Assembly: GCF_032854445.1 (NCBI RefSeq)
Contig: NC_088305.1
Span: forward strand, 27,800,628 to 27,864,627
Direction of reading: 5' to 3'
DNA length: 64,000 nucleotides
From: Liolophura sinensis
Lineage: Eukaryota; Mollusca; Polyplacophora; Chitonida; Chitonidae
The notes under the pieces are model-generated. The model did not search any database, was not told the DNA's origin, and saw nothing but the letters and a program-made list of their open reading frames with translations. Position 1 is the first letter of the stretch; each line of letters opens with the position of its first letter. Shown in pieces: positions 1 to 13,500 of this stretch. Made by a program: the position numbers and the translations under genes.

Positions 1-1200
1 TGTAGCATAGCGCAGTGTAACAATCCTGTAGGGCACTGATCAAGCAGCGTAGCACAGTTTGTGCAAGAGTGCTGCAGTTTTGGGGCAGCACTGCCATCAA
101 GCAGTGTGGGGAAGTGGAGGAGACGTGAAATGCAGTATATCAGTACATTAATTCAAGTCCTGTAGTTACAGTTTGGTGTAACAATTGTGTAGCACAGCTC
201 AGTGTAACAGCCATCAAATGTAACGGGTCATCTGGTCTAACAGCTATGGAGCAAGGCAGTCAACTACATATGGTTGTTTTGTGGCAATATGGCAGGGCCA
301 TCTCTAGAGCCATTTTAGTTCTGGAAAATGGGGCTCCCAAACTGTTGGGTGCTAAAACTACAGGTAATCAAGCTGCATGAAAACCAACAAAACAACTAGA
401 TGTTAATAAGATGGTTTACCAATAAAGTTCTTTCTGCATGCTGTCACAATGTCACCATTAAAGTTTGTGCTCAGAACCTTCAAATTTTTTCTAGACATGG
501 CCCTGTATGATCATGTAGTGTACCACTGTGTAAAGGTTAAGTAGAGCAACGCAAAAAAGTGATCTCTGCAGTTGTATAGCAGAACCTAAATATTTATTAG
601 ATAGGAATTTAACATTTTACTGTGCTATACGAGTGTTGCTCAATCAAAAAGATGTTCTGGGATATCACCATTTGAATTTTACACAATAAAACAGAAAAGA
701 GACGTCAACACTTGCAATTGTTTTTTTTTTCTGTAATAGTAGCAAGAGTTTTAGAGTAATATTTTGCTTTTCAATCAATTTTACTTGGCTTTCTAGTATA
801 ACTACAATACTTCAGCAACAAACAACAGACTCCTGTTAGAATATTTTCACTACAAAGATACTTATATTGCAGTAACCAGAGTAGTACAAATCTGAAATAC
901 TTCATATGGCAAAGTCAGCATCTATTCTGGTGCTACCATGGTGTGTCCCTTTCCAATGAAAGTACTTTCTTTTCTACCCAAGAAACAAATCACAAACTAT
1001 CACACATGATTCGAGCTCATATTTGGCGACCTTAATAACGTCTGGAAATAGAACAGGAATCGCAGGCTATGACGACACAACGCATGGATATGAGAATGGT
1101 CAGCCACAAATATGGAACATTCATTGTTTTTACTCCTCATGAACAGTTTCAATGGTAAATTCACACGCACTCAATGTGTTAAGACGCAGACAAAATCATG
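1..1200. other. 3' flank of HSPD1, no gene seen
   Basis: No coding exon recognised. Bases 1-240 contain several degenerate copies of a TGTAGCACAG / CAGTGTAACA motif, a decayed simple repeat. The rest is plain AT-rich sequence. Confidence 0.5.
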
Positions 1201-1206
1201 TTTATT
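1201..1206 (-). promoter_or_regulatory. Candidate HSPD1 polyadenylation signal
   Basis: AATAAA on the minus strand about 220 bases after the HSPD1 stop codon, the nearest canonical hexamer in that direction. Transcript support was not available. Confidence 0.4.
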
Positions 1207-1427
1207 GGGTGGAAAATAGAATTTCCGAAGCACTGCCATTCTCAATGTCCACCCATTCAGCACTATCCCATGATTCCTTCCCATCATATCTCTAAAGGTT
1301 TAGAGAAAATATGATCACCCTGGTCCAGCACTAGTTTCTCCATGAGAAGAATCACTCCCAGGATGAAATATGCCGCAGGCTTCGTTTGATTGGCCAGCAA
1401 TACTGGTTTCTCCACATTTTCACTGGC

Positions 1428-1595
1428 TTAGAAATCCATTCCACCCATACCGCCCATGCCGCCCATTCCACCCATACCGCCCATTCCGCCACCCGGCATG
1501 GGTGGGTCGGGTTTAGGTATTTCTGTGACTACAGCTTCAGCAGTGGACAAAAGGGAGGCAACTCCAGCAGCATCCATTAAAGCTGTTCGCACAAC
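1428..1595 (-). CDS. HSPD1: HSPD1 coding exon 12 (residues 522-576, stop)
   Basis: Last equatorial helix ([20 protein letters not shown]) and the flexible GGM-repeat tail ending MDF, followed by TAA. The tail has six GGM-type units encoded with mixed codons, so it is not a simple DNA repeat expansion. Confidence 0.97.
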   Translation of the reverse strand, partial: VVRTALMDAAGVASLLSTAEAVVTEIPKPDPPMPGGGMGGMGGMGGMGGMGGMDF

Positions 1596-4500
1596 CTGTG
1601 AAACAAAGATTCAAGTGACAACCGTCATACTCAAATCACAAATCTTTTCTGTTTTCGGAGCAGATCTATTTCTTTGGAGAAGTTTTAAGAAATAGCTCAC
1701 GTGCATATTAAAGTTAGAATCCCATAAGAAATCAGAATTTGGGCCACCAAACAAATATCTACTCTTCAAAACAAGCGCTATTTAACCAGTTTATTGTATA
1801 TTAAATACAAGCAATGTTTTAGAAACATTCAGATTTCACAGATAAAAATCAGGTTTAAATTTCATGTTTATCAGGATTGCCTTGAACTACCAAATATTTA
1901 AAAAATAAAATATTTTGAAGAATACAGCTGGTAGTATTTCAAAATTCAAAATATAAAGAATCTATTACACATATTTGGGTAAATCCATGTAGCCATGTTT
2001 GACACGAATGACGCATGGTTGAGGCGCCGTCCGCTGTGAACATGGCGTTCTTTACTGTTGCTGCTTCAAAGGACTGACACGACCTTGGGGAGTTCAAGGT
2101 CATATCGCAGAATTGCAGCACTTAGCAGATTAGCCTGAATTTACATAGCATTATTTCAATTCAGACGGCTTCATTCTCACAGTTTAGGCAATTTTCCCAG
2201 AGCTGCAGGAAACACCTTGGATGATTTCTGTGAATTATTTTGCACACACCACAAAATTTTTAATTACCTTTGTTGGGTCAATGATGCCTCTTTCAATGAG
2301 CTGTACAAACTCATTATTCAGAGCATCATATCCAAAATCTCCTTTGCCATTCATAACCTTCTCTACGATGACATTTGATTCAACGCCAGCATTTTTAGAA
2401 ATCGTCAGAGCAGGCATCCGTAAAGATTTCCTTATAATATCGATACCTGTGCCAAATAAAAATATGAAATTTTCAAGTAAATTAATTAAGTCCAGAACTA
2501 GATTTTATAAGTAATTATAATTATTGTTGACTGTTTCCTTCAGACTCATTAAATCAGTTTTTCCCTCCACAATCAGTCAGGTTCAGGTTTTATCATCATA
2601 CAGAAACAGTTTGCCAGAAAAATCAAAAGAACCTTCTCACTTTGTTTCAAATTGAGCTAGACAATTTTTCTCAAGTTCCATTTTCATTCAAAACATGAAT
2701 TTTTCACAAACATATTTTGTTGCTTTTCTTGTAAATACCATTACTAAATATCAGTCACATATAACCTCAAAGTTACAAAAACCAAAGCAATTATAAAGTT
2801 GTGTGTATAGTGGCCACACGGATCTGTACGACCTAATCTTGTTTTACCTATTTTCTGATCTTCATTTTCATACTTGAGGCTGTCTAATCCGGGCAGACAG
2901 CGTAACAAGGCGGTGCCTCCACCAGGTACTATTCCTTCCTCAACTGCGGCTCTCGTCGCATTCAGGGCGTCATTTATACGGTCCTTCTTTTCATTCACTT
3001 CCACTTCACTTGTTCCCCCAACCTGAGGACAAAATCCAAATATTTACTTCACTTCTGTACCATATTCTACGCTGCATGTTGCAATAATAGGGGAATTTTG
3101 AGGCTTAACTCTTGTCGCAAAAGGTAAAAAAAAAAAAAAAAAGCCTTCTCTACACTGCAACTTTTCTGAAATGTTTGGTAAATTTCATTGAAATTAATTT
3201 GCCGATCACCTCTCTCACCATGTTCCAAGGGTACAAACAACGTCTCTTTCCCACTGGAACTTCTGAGGTTCACAAGTGTTCAGCTCTTCAATTTTTCCTA
3301 CTGTTCAACTATTAACTTCTTGTGAACTTTTTATCCGAGATGCCTGTGTTATCACGAATGTAATCAAAACAGACTTAACATTTCTGACAGGCCACATAAT
3401 ACAGTGTGACTTCTGTTACCTTTAGCACTGGAGAACTCTAATCTCCTCTACTGGACAATGGCTAGGTTTACTGGGTGAAATCATGCAAAAGCCAAAAGAA
3501 AAGGTGATTTTCACTGTCAAAACACTAACATGAGCCCTCGCAAACCAGATACAGTTACACCCTCTACCAGGTACACAGTGCTTCTAATCTGACGGAAAGC
3601 TGCAGAAGGCTGTGATACATACAAAAGTCCCTGTAACAGGCACGGAGAGGTTTTAAACGATTAAACATGGTGGTGGTGGGTGGAGAATAATGGGGAAAGC
3701 TATTGCCCTTTAGGAAGTGTCTGACTAACCATCTGGTTAAACACCTCATTAACCACCTGGCTGAAAGCAACTGCTGGAAATCAGCTGCTGGGAGAAGACC
3801 TTTGGCAAATTAGCCAGCAAAAACATAAATCTATACACAAGGTTTATAAGACAAAAGAACTTCGTCAACTAAAATCCTGAAGCCATGTTTGACACGAGCG
3901 ACGCATGGGTAAGGCGCCGTCCGCTGTGAACATGGCGTTCTTTATGTTGCTGCTTTAAAGGACTGACATGACCTTGGGGAGTTCAAGGTCATACCGCAGA
4001 AATGCAGCTTTCACAACCATTATGCGTGGTTGCTTCATGCCAATTTTAGAAGGGAGGAAGAGGAAATAATTTATTGCACATTCATGTATAGAGTGCTAAA
4101 ATAAACCCCCAGTGCTTCTCACACTTGATGAATACCAAAATCTATCCATCAAAGAACAGATCAAATTACTGGGGCCAGGTAATGGCCATGTAACTGGCTC
4201 TGGTAAATTAATAGCACTTTTCCGTAACACAAGAAATATGCATGCCGTAATCTGCTGCATGAAAAGAATTTCCAAACCGTTTTTCTAATTTTTCTTTGCA
4301 GATTGTTTACATCCAAATGAATAAGGACTCAAACTTGACATTTAACGATGGATTACCTTTAAAACAGCAACGCCATTGGCCAGTTTGGCCATACGCTCGT
4401 TCATCTTCTCTTTTTCATATTCGGACGTTGACAATTCCATTTCGTCTTTGATTTGGTTGATTCTCCGTTCAACTTCAGCTTTATCCCCTTTGCCCTGAGA

Positions 4501-7500
4501 AAACAGGTTTTATTATATTACAGACTTTCTTAATGAACTTTGAACACATTAAATTTCTTTATTCCCTTTTATTTATTTATCTGTCTGGCGTCAAAAGTGT
4601 GCTTAAAACCTTTAAGTACCTGTAAGACGGTGACAAGGTTTACGGGTGCAGAAAATGAAAACCTAATCGACAAATTTCCTGTGACGCAAACCTGCTATGT
4701 ATGCAAGAGCTGGATTCACATCTGTGACCTCATTGGACAAGCCAAAGGCATGAAGAATACTTTCGTTACCACAGTCAGCAAGACATAATATTGCAAATAC
4801 TTCGAGACACTGCTACCTTTAGCATTTCATTTCTCGTCCCAAAACAGTCCATTCGGCCTTAGGCACTAAGGTGCCAAATTTATTTATTTATTTGATTGGT
4901 GTTTTACGCCGTATTCAAGAATATTTCACTTATACGACGGCGGCCAGCATTATGGTGGCAGGGCCTGGGGGAAACCCACAACCATTCGCAGGTTGTTGGC
5001 AGACCTCCCCATTTACAGCCACTAAGGAACCAAAACAATGAGAGGATATGTTCTGTATAAAAATGTAGATACATATATACACCATTACAGAAAAGAAATG
5101 TTTTGATGCTTAATATAATTCTGAGCTCACATTCATCAGCAAAGTATCGTCTTTGGTGATGATGACTTCTCCTACATTCCCCAAGTCCTGGATCTGTACG
5201 TCTTCTATCTTATACAGGTTACCTTCATCTCCAAACACCTGAAACACATACAGTACACCGATTAACTGATGGATTGATTGAATGATTGATTTGACAAATT
5301 AGTAGAGCAGAGACTGATTGGAGAGGAAGCTAGGATGACTTGGACTTGAACTCACAGTAACTCAGTTGGTGAGAGGCTCCAGATTTTCATGTCCTTTCTT
5401 GCACATTTCAATCACACTATCTATACAAACCTTAAAAGACAACTAAAAACAAGTTTTGTTTTGATCACTGTCTTCCGCACCAAACTTTTGCGTAGTATCC
5501 CATTATGCACATCGCACATATACAAACAAATTATCCACCATTATGCAATCAGTGTAATGAACGTTCTTAACATCAAACAAACTATTTCTGTCAGACTCAT
5601 TAAATCAGTTTTTACCTCCATTGTGTGTCAGGTGACAAAATGATCATCATTCAGAAATAGTTTATATTTCTCTACATTTTTTCATTAAAACCACAGATTC
5701 CATTTTAAATAAAAAGTTAAAATTACAAAGGCAGGACAGACTTATTTATTTGACTGGGGACAGGGTTGATATTGCAACTACCAATATTATTAAGTACATT
5801 TTCAAAACTAATACATGTAGAAACTAACTAGTGTAAATAAATGCTAATGTACTTTTAGGAGTTATGCCCCTTTAAATTACTCTCCAGTACTCACAATTCC
5901 TCCAGTAGCTACAGCCATGTCACGGAGTGTGTTTTTGCGGTTATCACCAAAGCCTGGTGCCTTCACAGCACACACTTGGAGACCAACTTTGATCCTGAAA
6001 ATGAATGGTTAAACCTAACACTTTAAACATCAAAATAACTCAAAATTAATTTATTTACATATTTTTGTATCATGAGGTTCAGTTTGAAATATTCATGTCA
6101 GGGAAATCTGAAATTTTAATTTTAGTGTGAAACTTAAGGTTAGAAGTCTCAATTTTTACAAAATAACTTTGCATGAACCATACCACCCCCACCCCCACCC
6201 AGTGAACCCTAACCCATAACTCTATACCTGTTAAGGACAAGTGTACTTAAAGCCTCTCCATCCACATCCTCTGCGATGATCACGAGAGGTTTCCGCTGAC
6301 CGTTGGCCAACTCTAGCACAGGTATAATGGACTGCATGCTGGAAATTTTTTTCTCGCAGAGCAAGACCAGGGCATCTTGAAATTCACACTTGGCACCTAT
6401 GATGAAAAAAATCCATTAATGCATGATGTTGATTTTCGCTGTACAACAGGTATGTGTGTCAGTGCCATAGTAACTAACATGTAACTAGCATGCATTATTT
6501 ACCATGGTAACTACATGCTTGTTACCATGGTAAATAATATGTAATTACCAATGCAACTAGCATGTGAATACCATGGCAACTGGTGTGCCAGTACCATGGC
6601 AACTAGCACTGTAGGCATCATGTCACCATAGAAGCTATCACTATGCAGCACTAAGAGGACTTTGGGTGAGTGGTCTCATGTCCCAGAGACATTACACTAA
6701 ACGATAGGAAGGAGCATGGATAGGCACAGAAACCATATCAAATCCACACAAACTCTCCAAACTCTGAGGAGGTAACCCTGGCAATTCTGAGAAAATAAGT
6801 TTCTTTTACTTTAACCTGCCATTCTTACAGTTCACAGAGGTGTGATTATAGAGCTGAGATATCCAATTCATTGCCTCAAATGAAAATAGAATATGCTCTA
6901 TTTCAAATGATTGTACATCTAACATATCTGACTAATGACATCGTTTGAACGCGGTTTATGACAAACTTGTTCCATTTTCATTCCACTTGTTGAATTTGAG
7001 TCTAACGACAGATCATATCACATAAGAGCAGAGTATCAGAAACAGAAGGTGACCAAATCTAGGAGCAGTCAATTCAGACAGACATTTTCCTAAAGGAAGG
7101 TGGCCAAAAACCCCTCTCCTCCCCATAGTTTATTTATTTGATTGGTGTTTTATGCCATACTCAAGAATATTTCACTTATACGACGGCAACCAGCATTATG
7201 GTGGGAGGAAACTGGGCAGAACCCGGGGGGAAACCCACGACCATCCACAGGTTGCTGGCAACCTCCCCATAGTTCATTAAACATTAAAAATATAGTGTTT
7301 CAAACAATACTGGTAAACTTTAACTTGTTCAGTCACAGCTGATCAGCATCATCTGATATTTATTTTAGCATTCTTTTTTCATTTCGCAATGGAGATTGAC
7401 ACCAAAGCAAAGCAGACAGAATGCATTTGAATCATCAAATCTCCATAAAATCACATGACAAGGCTGATCACATAAAATGACATTTGAAGGCCTTCTAGCC

Positions 7501-10500
7501 GCATAAGGGAGAAGTTTGACAAAGCCAATGATCAGCACCACTACCACAACAACACAGACAACCATAAAACATAGCAGTATTTCACAAAGATAAGTCCCAC
7601 TTTAGTCACACTTTTTTTTTTCATTGAACATATTTGTGTCATTATTATAGTGCTAAATATCAATGAGCAACTAATCAAATTTTTGAAGTTTAACTTGACT
7701 TGAAGCTAAATTTACTTCTGAAGAGATGAGCAAAGATGAGATCTATGAATTCTGCCTTTATCTACCGAAGTCACAAATGTATGAGAGATGGGTAGGTGTA
7801 AACAGGGGTGACAAATAATAATACTTTTATCTTTCAATCCCATATCATATGACAAAATAATAACAATTCCAGAAGTCCTATCCACATTTTCATGTTTTGT
7901 TTATTAAATTAAGAACTCTGGGACTTTGTGGCCAAGTGGTTAGCGTGCCAGCATGGTGCAATGACCAATGCAGCCGCTTTGATATCAAGTCCAGCTCAGG
8001 CTAGCTTCCTCTTTAGTTGTCCGTAGAAAGGTCTGCCAGCAACCTGCGGATGGTCGTTGGTTACCCCCTGGGCTCTGCCTAATTTCCTTCCACCATAATG
8101 CTGCCAACGGTCATATAAGTGAAATATTATTGAGTAGGGCATCCATGAAACACCAATCAAATAAATAAATCAATTAAAATGCAGCATTAAAATGTAGCAA
8201 ACCTGAATACCCATGGATCTATGTTTGGGAGATCCACCGGAAAGTGAGAAAGCTGCTGATGTAGCATCAATACCAGTTCTAAAATAGTCACAAAAACTAC
8301 ATAGAAAAGCTCATATGATGCAACTGTAATCCCTCCATATCGAGTATACAATTCACTTCACTTTTATTTCAGGAATCAGGCCAAGAAATCTTTAAGTTCC
8401 TAAACTAGAAGCATTTCTGAAACAATTTACATTGTCTCAATTTTTCTACAATGCATTATCAGTTTGCTTTAGCACACACATCATGAGACGCATAACAGAT
8501 TGTTTCCAGTTTGTTTCACAGACCACAAAATTATCAAAAATTCATAGAAACTTGCTGCAGAACAAGAAATATGACAATAATGGAAACAAAAATATTGGTC
8601 TGTAACAACGCAAGGCTGTTCAGTTAGTCATACAAGTATCGTTGATCGCTACTGTCAATAAAGCTCCTACAAAATGAGAGTGAAGAGAATTCAAAATTCC
8701 TCGTCCAAGGCTGGGATTGAACCTGCACCTCCTGTGTCCTATCGATAGAATTTATTTATTTATTTGATTGGTGTTTTACGTCGTACTCAAGAATATTTCA
8801 CTTATACGACGGTGACCATCTGCAGGTTGCTGGCAGACCTCTCCACACACATAGGGCCAGAGAGAGGACGCCAGCATGAGCAAAATGTAAAAAATAGTGA
8901 CATAAAAACATATCCTTTCAGAAAAGTCTTAATGTAACAGATTTCAAATCTTAATTCTCTATCTTCACAAATGGCTGTTCCCAGTGCCAACTTATCTTTT
9001 TAACAAAAAAGCACTTACCTTTTGCAGTGTTGATAAAATAAGGTGAAATGTATCCCCTATCAAACTTCATTCCCTCAATAGTTTCCAACTCATCTTTTAG
9101 CGTCTTTCCATCCTGGAAGATATTTTTTAAGCAGATTGATCTATATTTTTACACTCCACTGAATCACGGTTAGACAGAAATCAGAGCAATAACTACAGGC
9201 AAATAGCTGCTAGAGTAGTTCTTCCCAGAAAACATATGAGTGGTGTTTGAAAAGGTTGAAGAATTACCAAAACATTAAACTGTAGCAAATATGAATACCA
9301 ATGGGTTTTATGTATGGCAGACCACTCGGGTAACACTGATATGTAAGAGTGTTTGAACAGTAATTTAGAGGAATCTTGCCACCAAGATGATGCCACACAT
9401 GGATAGAGGCATAAAAAGTGTTCATGTTTGACACGAGTGTGTGCTTGGGGTTTAACGTCGTACTCGAAATGTCTGACACGAGTGAGTACTTGGGGTTTAA
9501 CGTCGTACTCACCATGTTTGACACGAGCAAGTGCTTGGGGTTTTACTCACCATGTTTGACACAAGTGAGTGCTTGGGGTATTACTCACCATGTTTGACGC
9601 AAGTGAGTGCATTGGATTTAACGTCATACTCAAAATGTTTGACACATGTGACGTTGTCAACATGGAGTTATCTACTGTTGCCGTTTCTTTGGACTGACAT
9701 GACCTTGGGGAATTCGAGGTCACATCGCAGAATTGCAGCTATTCCTGACTCATACTGTTGCTTCATGCAAATTTAAAAGGGGAAATAATTCAATACTTCA
9801 TGAATATTCTGTACACCTTGCTGATCCCTGCTGATTTTCACGCGCAAAGGTATATTTCATTAGAGAAAAAAAAAATTTTCAACAAGCACCTGATGAACTA
9901 TTCAACCCTCACCTCAAAACCATAGCTTTAATACTAATACTGTAAGTGTCACATTTTCACTTCTAAATTTCACTTCTAATTTTCACTTCTAGATGGTAGT
10001 TATGACCCAGGATGATCCTAGTATTTACAAATTCTTTACACCACACACAGACACACATAATCTTGGACAGGTGCAAATGCAGGGTAACTTACCTTGACTG
10101 TTATGACTCCATTGCGTCCAACTTTCTTCATTGCATCTGATATCAAATCTCCCACAGTCTTGTCCCCATTTGCAGAAATAGTTGCAACCTGAAATATTTT
10201 TATGATCAGTGCTATATTTAAATCACCTGATCAGAACAGTAAATAATTCATTTGTGTGACAGTTTTATTAAAGGTTTGTAGATAGAAAAAACCAGAAACC
10301 TACAGTGAAAAAAAAGCCCATGTCATAACTTAGACCAGATCCACGTCAGCATATATAGAGAAGACGTCCTCTTCATTAAATATGCTCTACATAAAATTGT
10401 AATTGCTTTATATTTAGTTAGTTATTTCACTGCCATTTCACTAGGCCATACTCGGGAATTTTCTGTTTATATGATGCGGACAGGTTTATGGGCGGAGGAA

Positions 10501-13500
10501 ACTGAGGAGCCTGTAGTAAACCACCGACCTTCGGTAAAACACTGATGACCTTTCCAACATGTGACATACAGACATGGGCGCCACGATTGGTGAAAATCAA
10601 TTGGTACTCAACGAACGTTAAGATTACTAGAAACCCCAAGATCAGTGTAATCTAATCCTTATTGTTACCAAGGTCCGACAATCAGTGAAAGTAGCATTTT
10701 TTAAAATTACAACCAACAGCAAAACAAGGAAATCCCTTGTAAGGAAGTCAGCTCAGAATAAAGTGGGTCGTTTGAGAATGCATCCTGAACATGTCAGAGT
10801 GGTGCACGAAGTTTCATCACAGCTGATCAGAAAAGTTTGCAACATAATTCAGGTAAAACTTCTACAATCTGGTATAAAAATTGAGGAGACTGAACATGTG
10901 TTACATTAATACTGAACACACTTAAAACCTGAGATTGTATTTATTAAACAATGTAAGACATAAAATTGCAACTGCTTAAAAACCAATCTCAGAACTGTAA
11001 AGAATTCAAATCATGGTTGGTACAACTGTTCTGTGTACAAATTATAAACTTTGAAGAGAAAACAATTTTAACTGTAGCTGTGTTTTAATTCTGACTTAAG
11101 TTGTTTAATAAATAGGAGCCCAGGGGTTTTTTAAGTTTTGTGGAAAGACCCCAGAGCTACAAGCATATTCCCAATATTCAAGGCAACGCATTACAGTGTA
11201 GCTTCTATTTTTACCCGAGATCTGGTAGCACAAGGTTTTAACCCATGAATAGAAATGTTTTTCAAGAACTTTCAAGAAAGTGATCTACCTTTTCCACCAT
11301 TCAGTTTCACTACAAACTTTTACCACAGGAATAACAGATGTATTTTGGCGTTGGCAGCTTACTTATTGGTTAATTATTTTAATCATTTATTTGGTTTTAT
11401 GCCACACTCCAGAATATTTCACTTATACGACAGCGGCCAGCATTATGGTGGGTGGAAACTGGGCAGAGCACGCGGGAAAGCCATGACCATCCGCAGGTTT
11501 CTGACAGACCTTCCCACGCATGGCCTCGGATAATTAGAATTAATGGACAAAATTTATTTTTAAGGACATATCACAAAACAAAGCCTTTTTCAAGTCCCTG
11601 AAAACCTCAGAAAAGATTTGAAGAATTGTTTGTTACCCTGGGCACATTCCATGTAGGTATCAGCAGGTAATTTCACTTGAACAAGATCTTCAATTCAACA
11701 CAGTACTAGCTTTAGTGTTCAACTACTGACACTGTTAAAACTTACCTGTGCAATTTCTTCTGGCGTGGTCACTTGACGAGACATAGTTTTTAACTGGTCG
11801 ACCACCGAGTCAACGGCAATCATGACACCTATCAGGAAGGAAAGTATGAACGATCAGGGCCAGAAAATGTTTGTCAACAGATCACTGGCAACACACAACA
11901 CTGTATTTCCCCAAAAGTTTTGAGTTTTTCAAGTCACATATTTACCTGAATTCTGATTGATTCATCCACCTGATAGGACCTCTTCAGAGTTTCTTGTGAC
12001 TTTTGAAGTACAGGTATCAAAAATATAATTATAAGGCCACTGTGTGCTTCTGAAAGTGCATTTATACACAGCAAAACTTTGGGGGAAACACAGTACAGTA
12101 AAATAGCAATGTACACCCCATCTTGATATACTCACTCAAATGTGCAAGAAAAATGCAGATAGTCTGTATTTATCACCAATGCATGGAAAAAGACTTTAGT
12201 GATTTTGAGAGAGTGTCTCCTTGCATCTGACATGCAGGCCTCTATACATAAGCTGTTACCTCAATGAAACACTACGCTGTAGATACCAGACAGGACACCA
12301 CCCCCCACCCTCCCCCAACACCCAGTCACACACTGACACCAGGTCTACCAGTATTCAGTCCATTTCTCTTCTGGTGAACACCAAATGAGGAAGTACTAAG
12401 ATGTTCGGAGTCTCAGATTTACGAGGCAGACGCTCTATGATCCACTACTCTACCACAGACAGTCGCAGAGGGATATATAAATGTCCCAGGCAACAGAGAA
12501 GGACTCAAGATCAGCTCAGAATAACGTGGGTAGTTTGTGAATGCATCCTCGACATATCAGCGTGGTGCACGAATTTTCATCACAGCTGACCACCAAGCTA
12601 ACAAGAATTTGAAAATTTTACAACCATCTTCTCTTTATGAAGCTATACTGCTTTTTTGTGATCGAATTTGTTTTTATAGTTTCCTGTGAAAACCAAGCTG
12701 CTATATAAAGCACAACATATGTATGAACAGAATATAAATCTTCATGTTTTGGATGCTGCGTTACAAAACACCATTCGTCTTAAGAACCATTCTTCCCAGA
12801 AGCTCTCTACAGACACTAATAAACTGTAAAATACATTAAAAAAAAAGCATCTAAACATACAAACATACAAATACAACTAGTTACAAAATGTTCGTCTTAT
12901 TTTAGTTAAAATATTGTAGCATCTTGTTTTCCAACATCCCCTGTATGATTTAATCCACCTATGGCTGAACGTGTAGGAAAGAACTTTCAGAGACATTAAA
13001 TTAAGTGTCTCATGTTTCCCTCCAAACATGTTCAGAACATCTGGTAATGATGACTTTCTAAACTTACCTTTTCTAATTTCAACAGGGTTAGCTCCCTTGA
13101 CTATCTTTTCAAATCCCTCTTTTGCAATGGCGCGGGCCAGAATTGTAGCCGTCGTCGTGCCATCGCCAGCCTCCTCATTTGTGTTATTCGCTACATCTTG
13201 TACTAATTTCGCACCAATGTTCATATATTTGTCTTTCAAGTCAATTCCTTTCGCGACGGTGACACCATCTTTTGTGATTTTTGGACTTCCCCAACTCTGT
13301 TCCAGGATAACATTTCTACCCTATAAAAAAACATAAAAACTGATACAAACAAAACCTAAACTAAACAATTTCAATAAGCATTTCAAACAAATTACAATAT
13401 TTGTTGATAAATATAACACTGCTTTGAACAGGTTCTTTCTCAATGTTCCAAGTTCGTATACCAGACATGACAGGAAATTCAAATCTGGAAAGTTTACTTG

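Noticed and set aside
11255-11533. Frames of 92 and 68 codons
   Set aside because: They run through a SINE family 1 copy in an HSPD1 intron.
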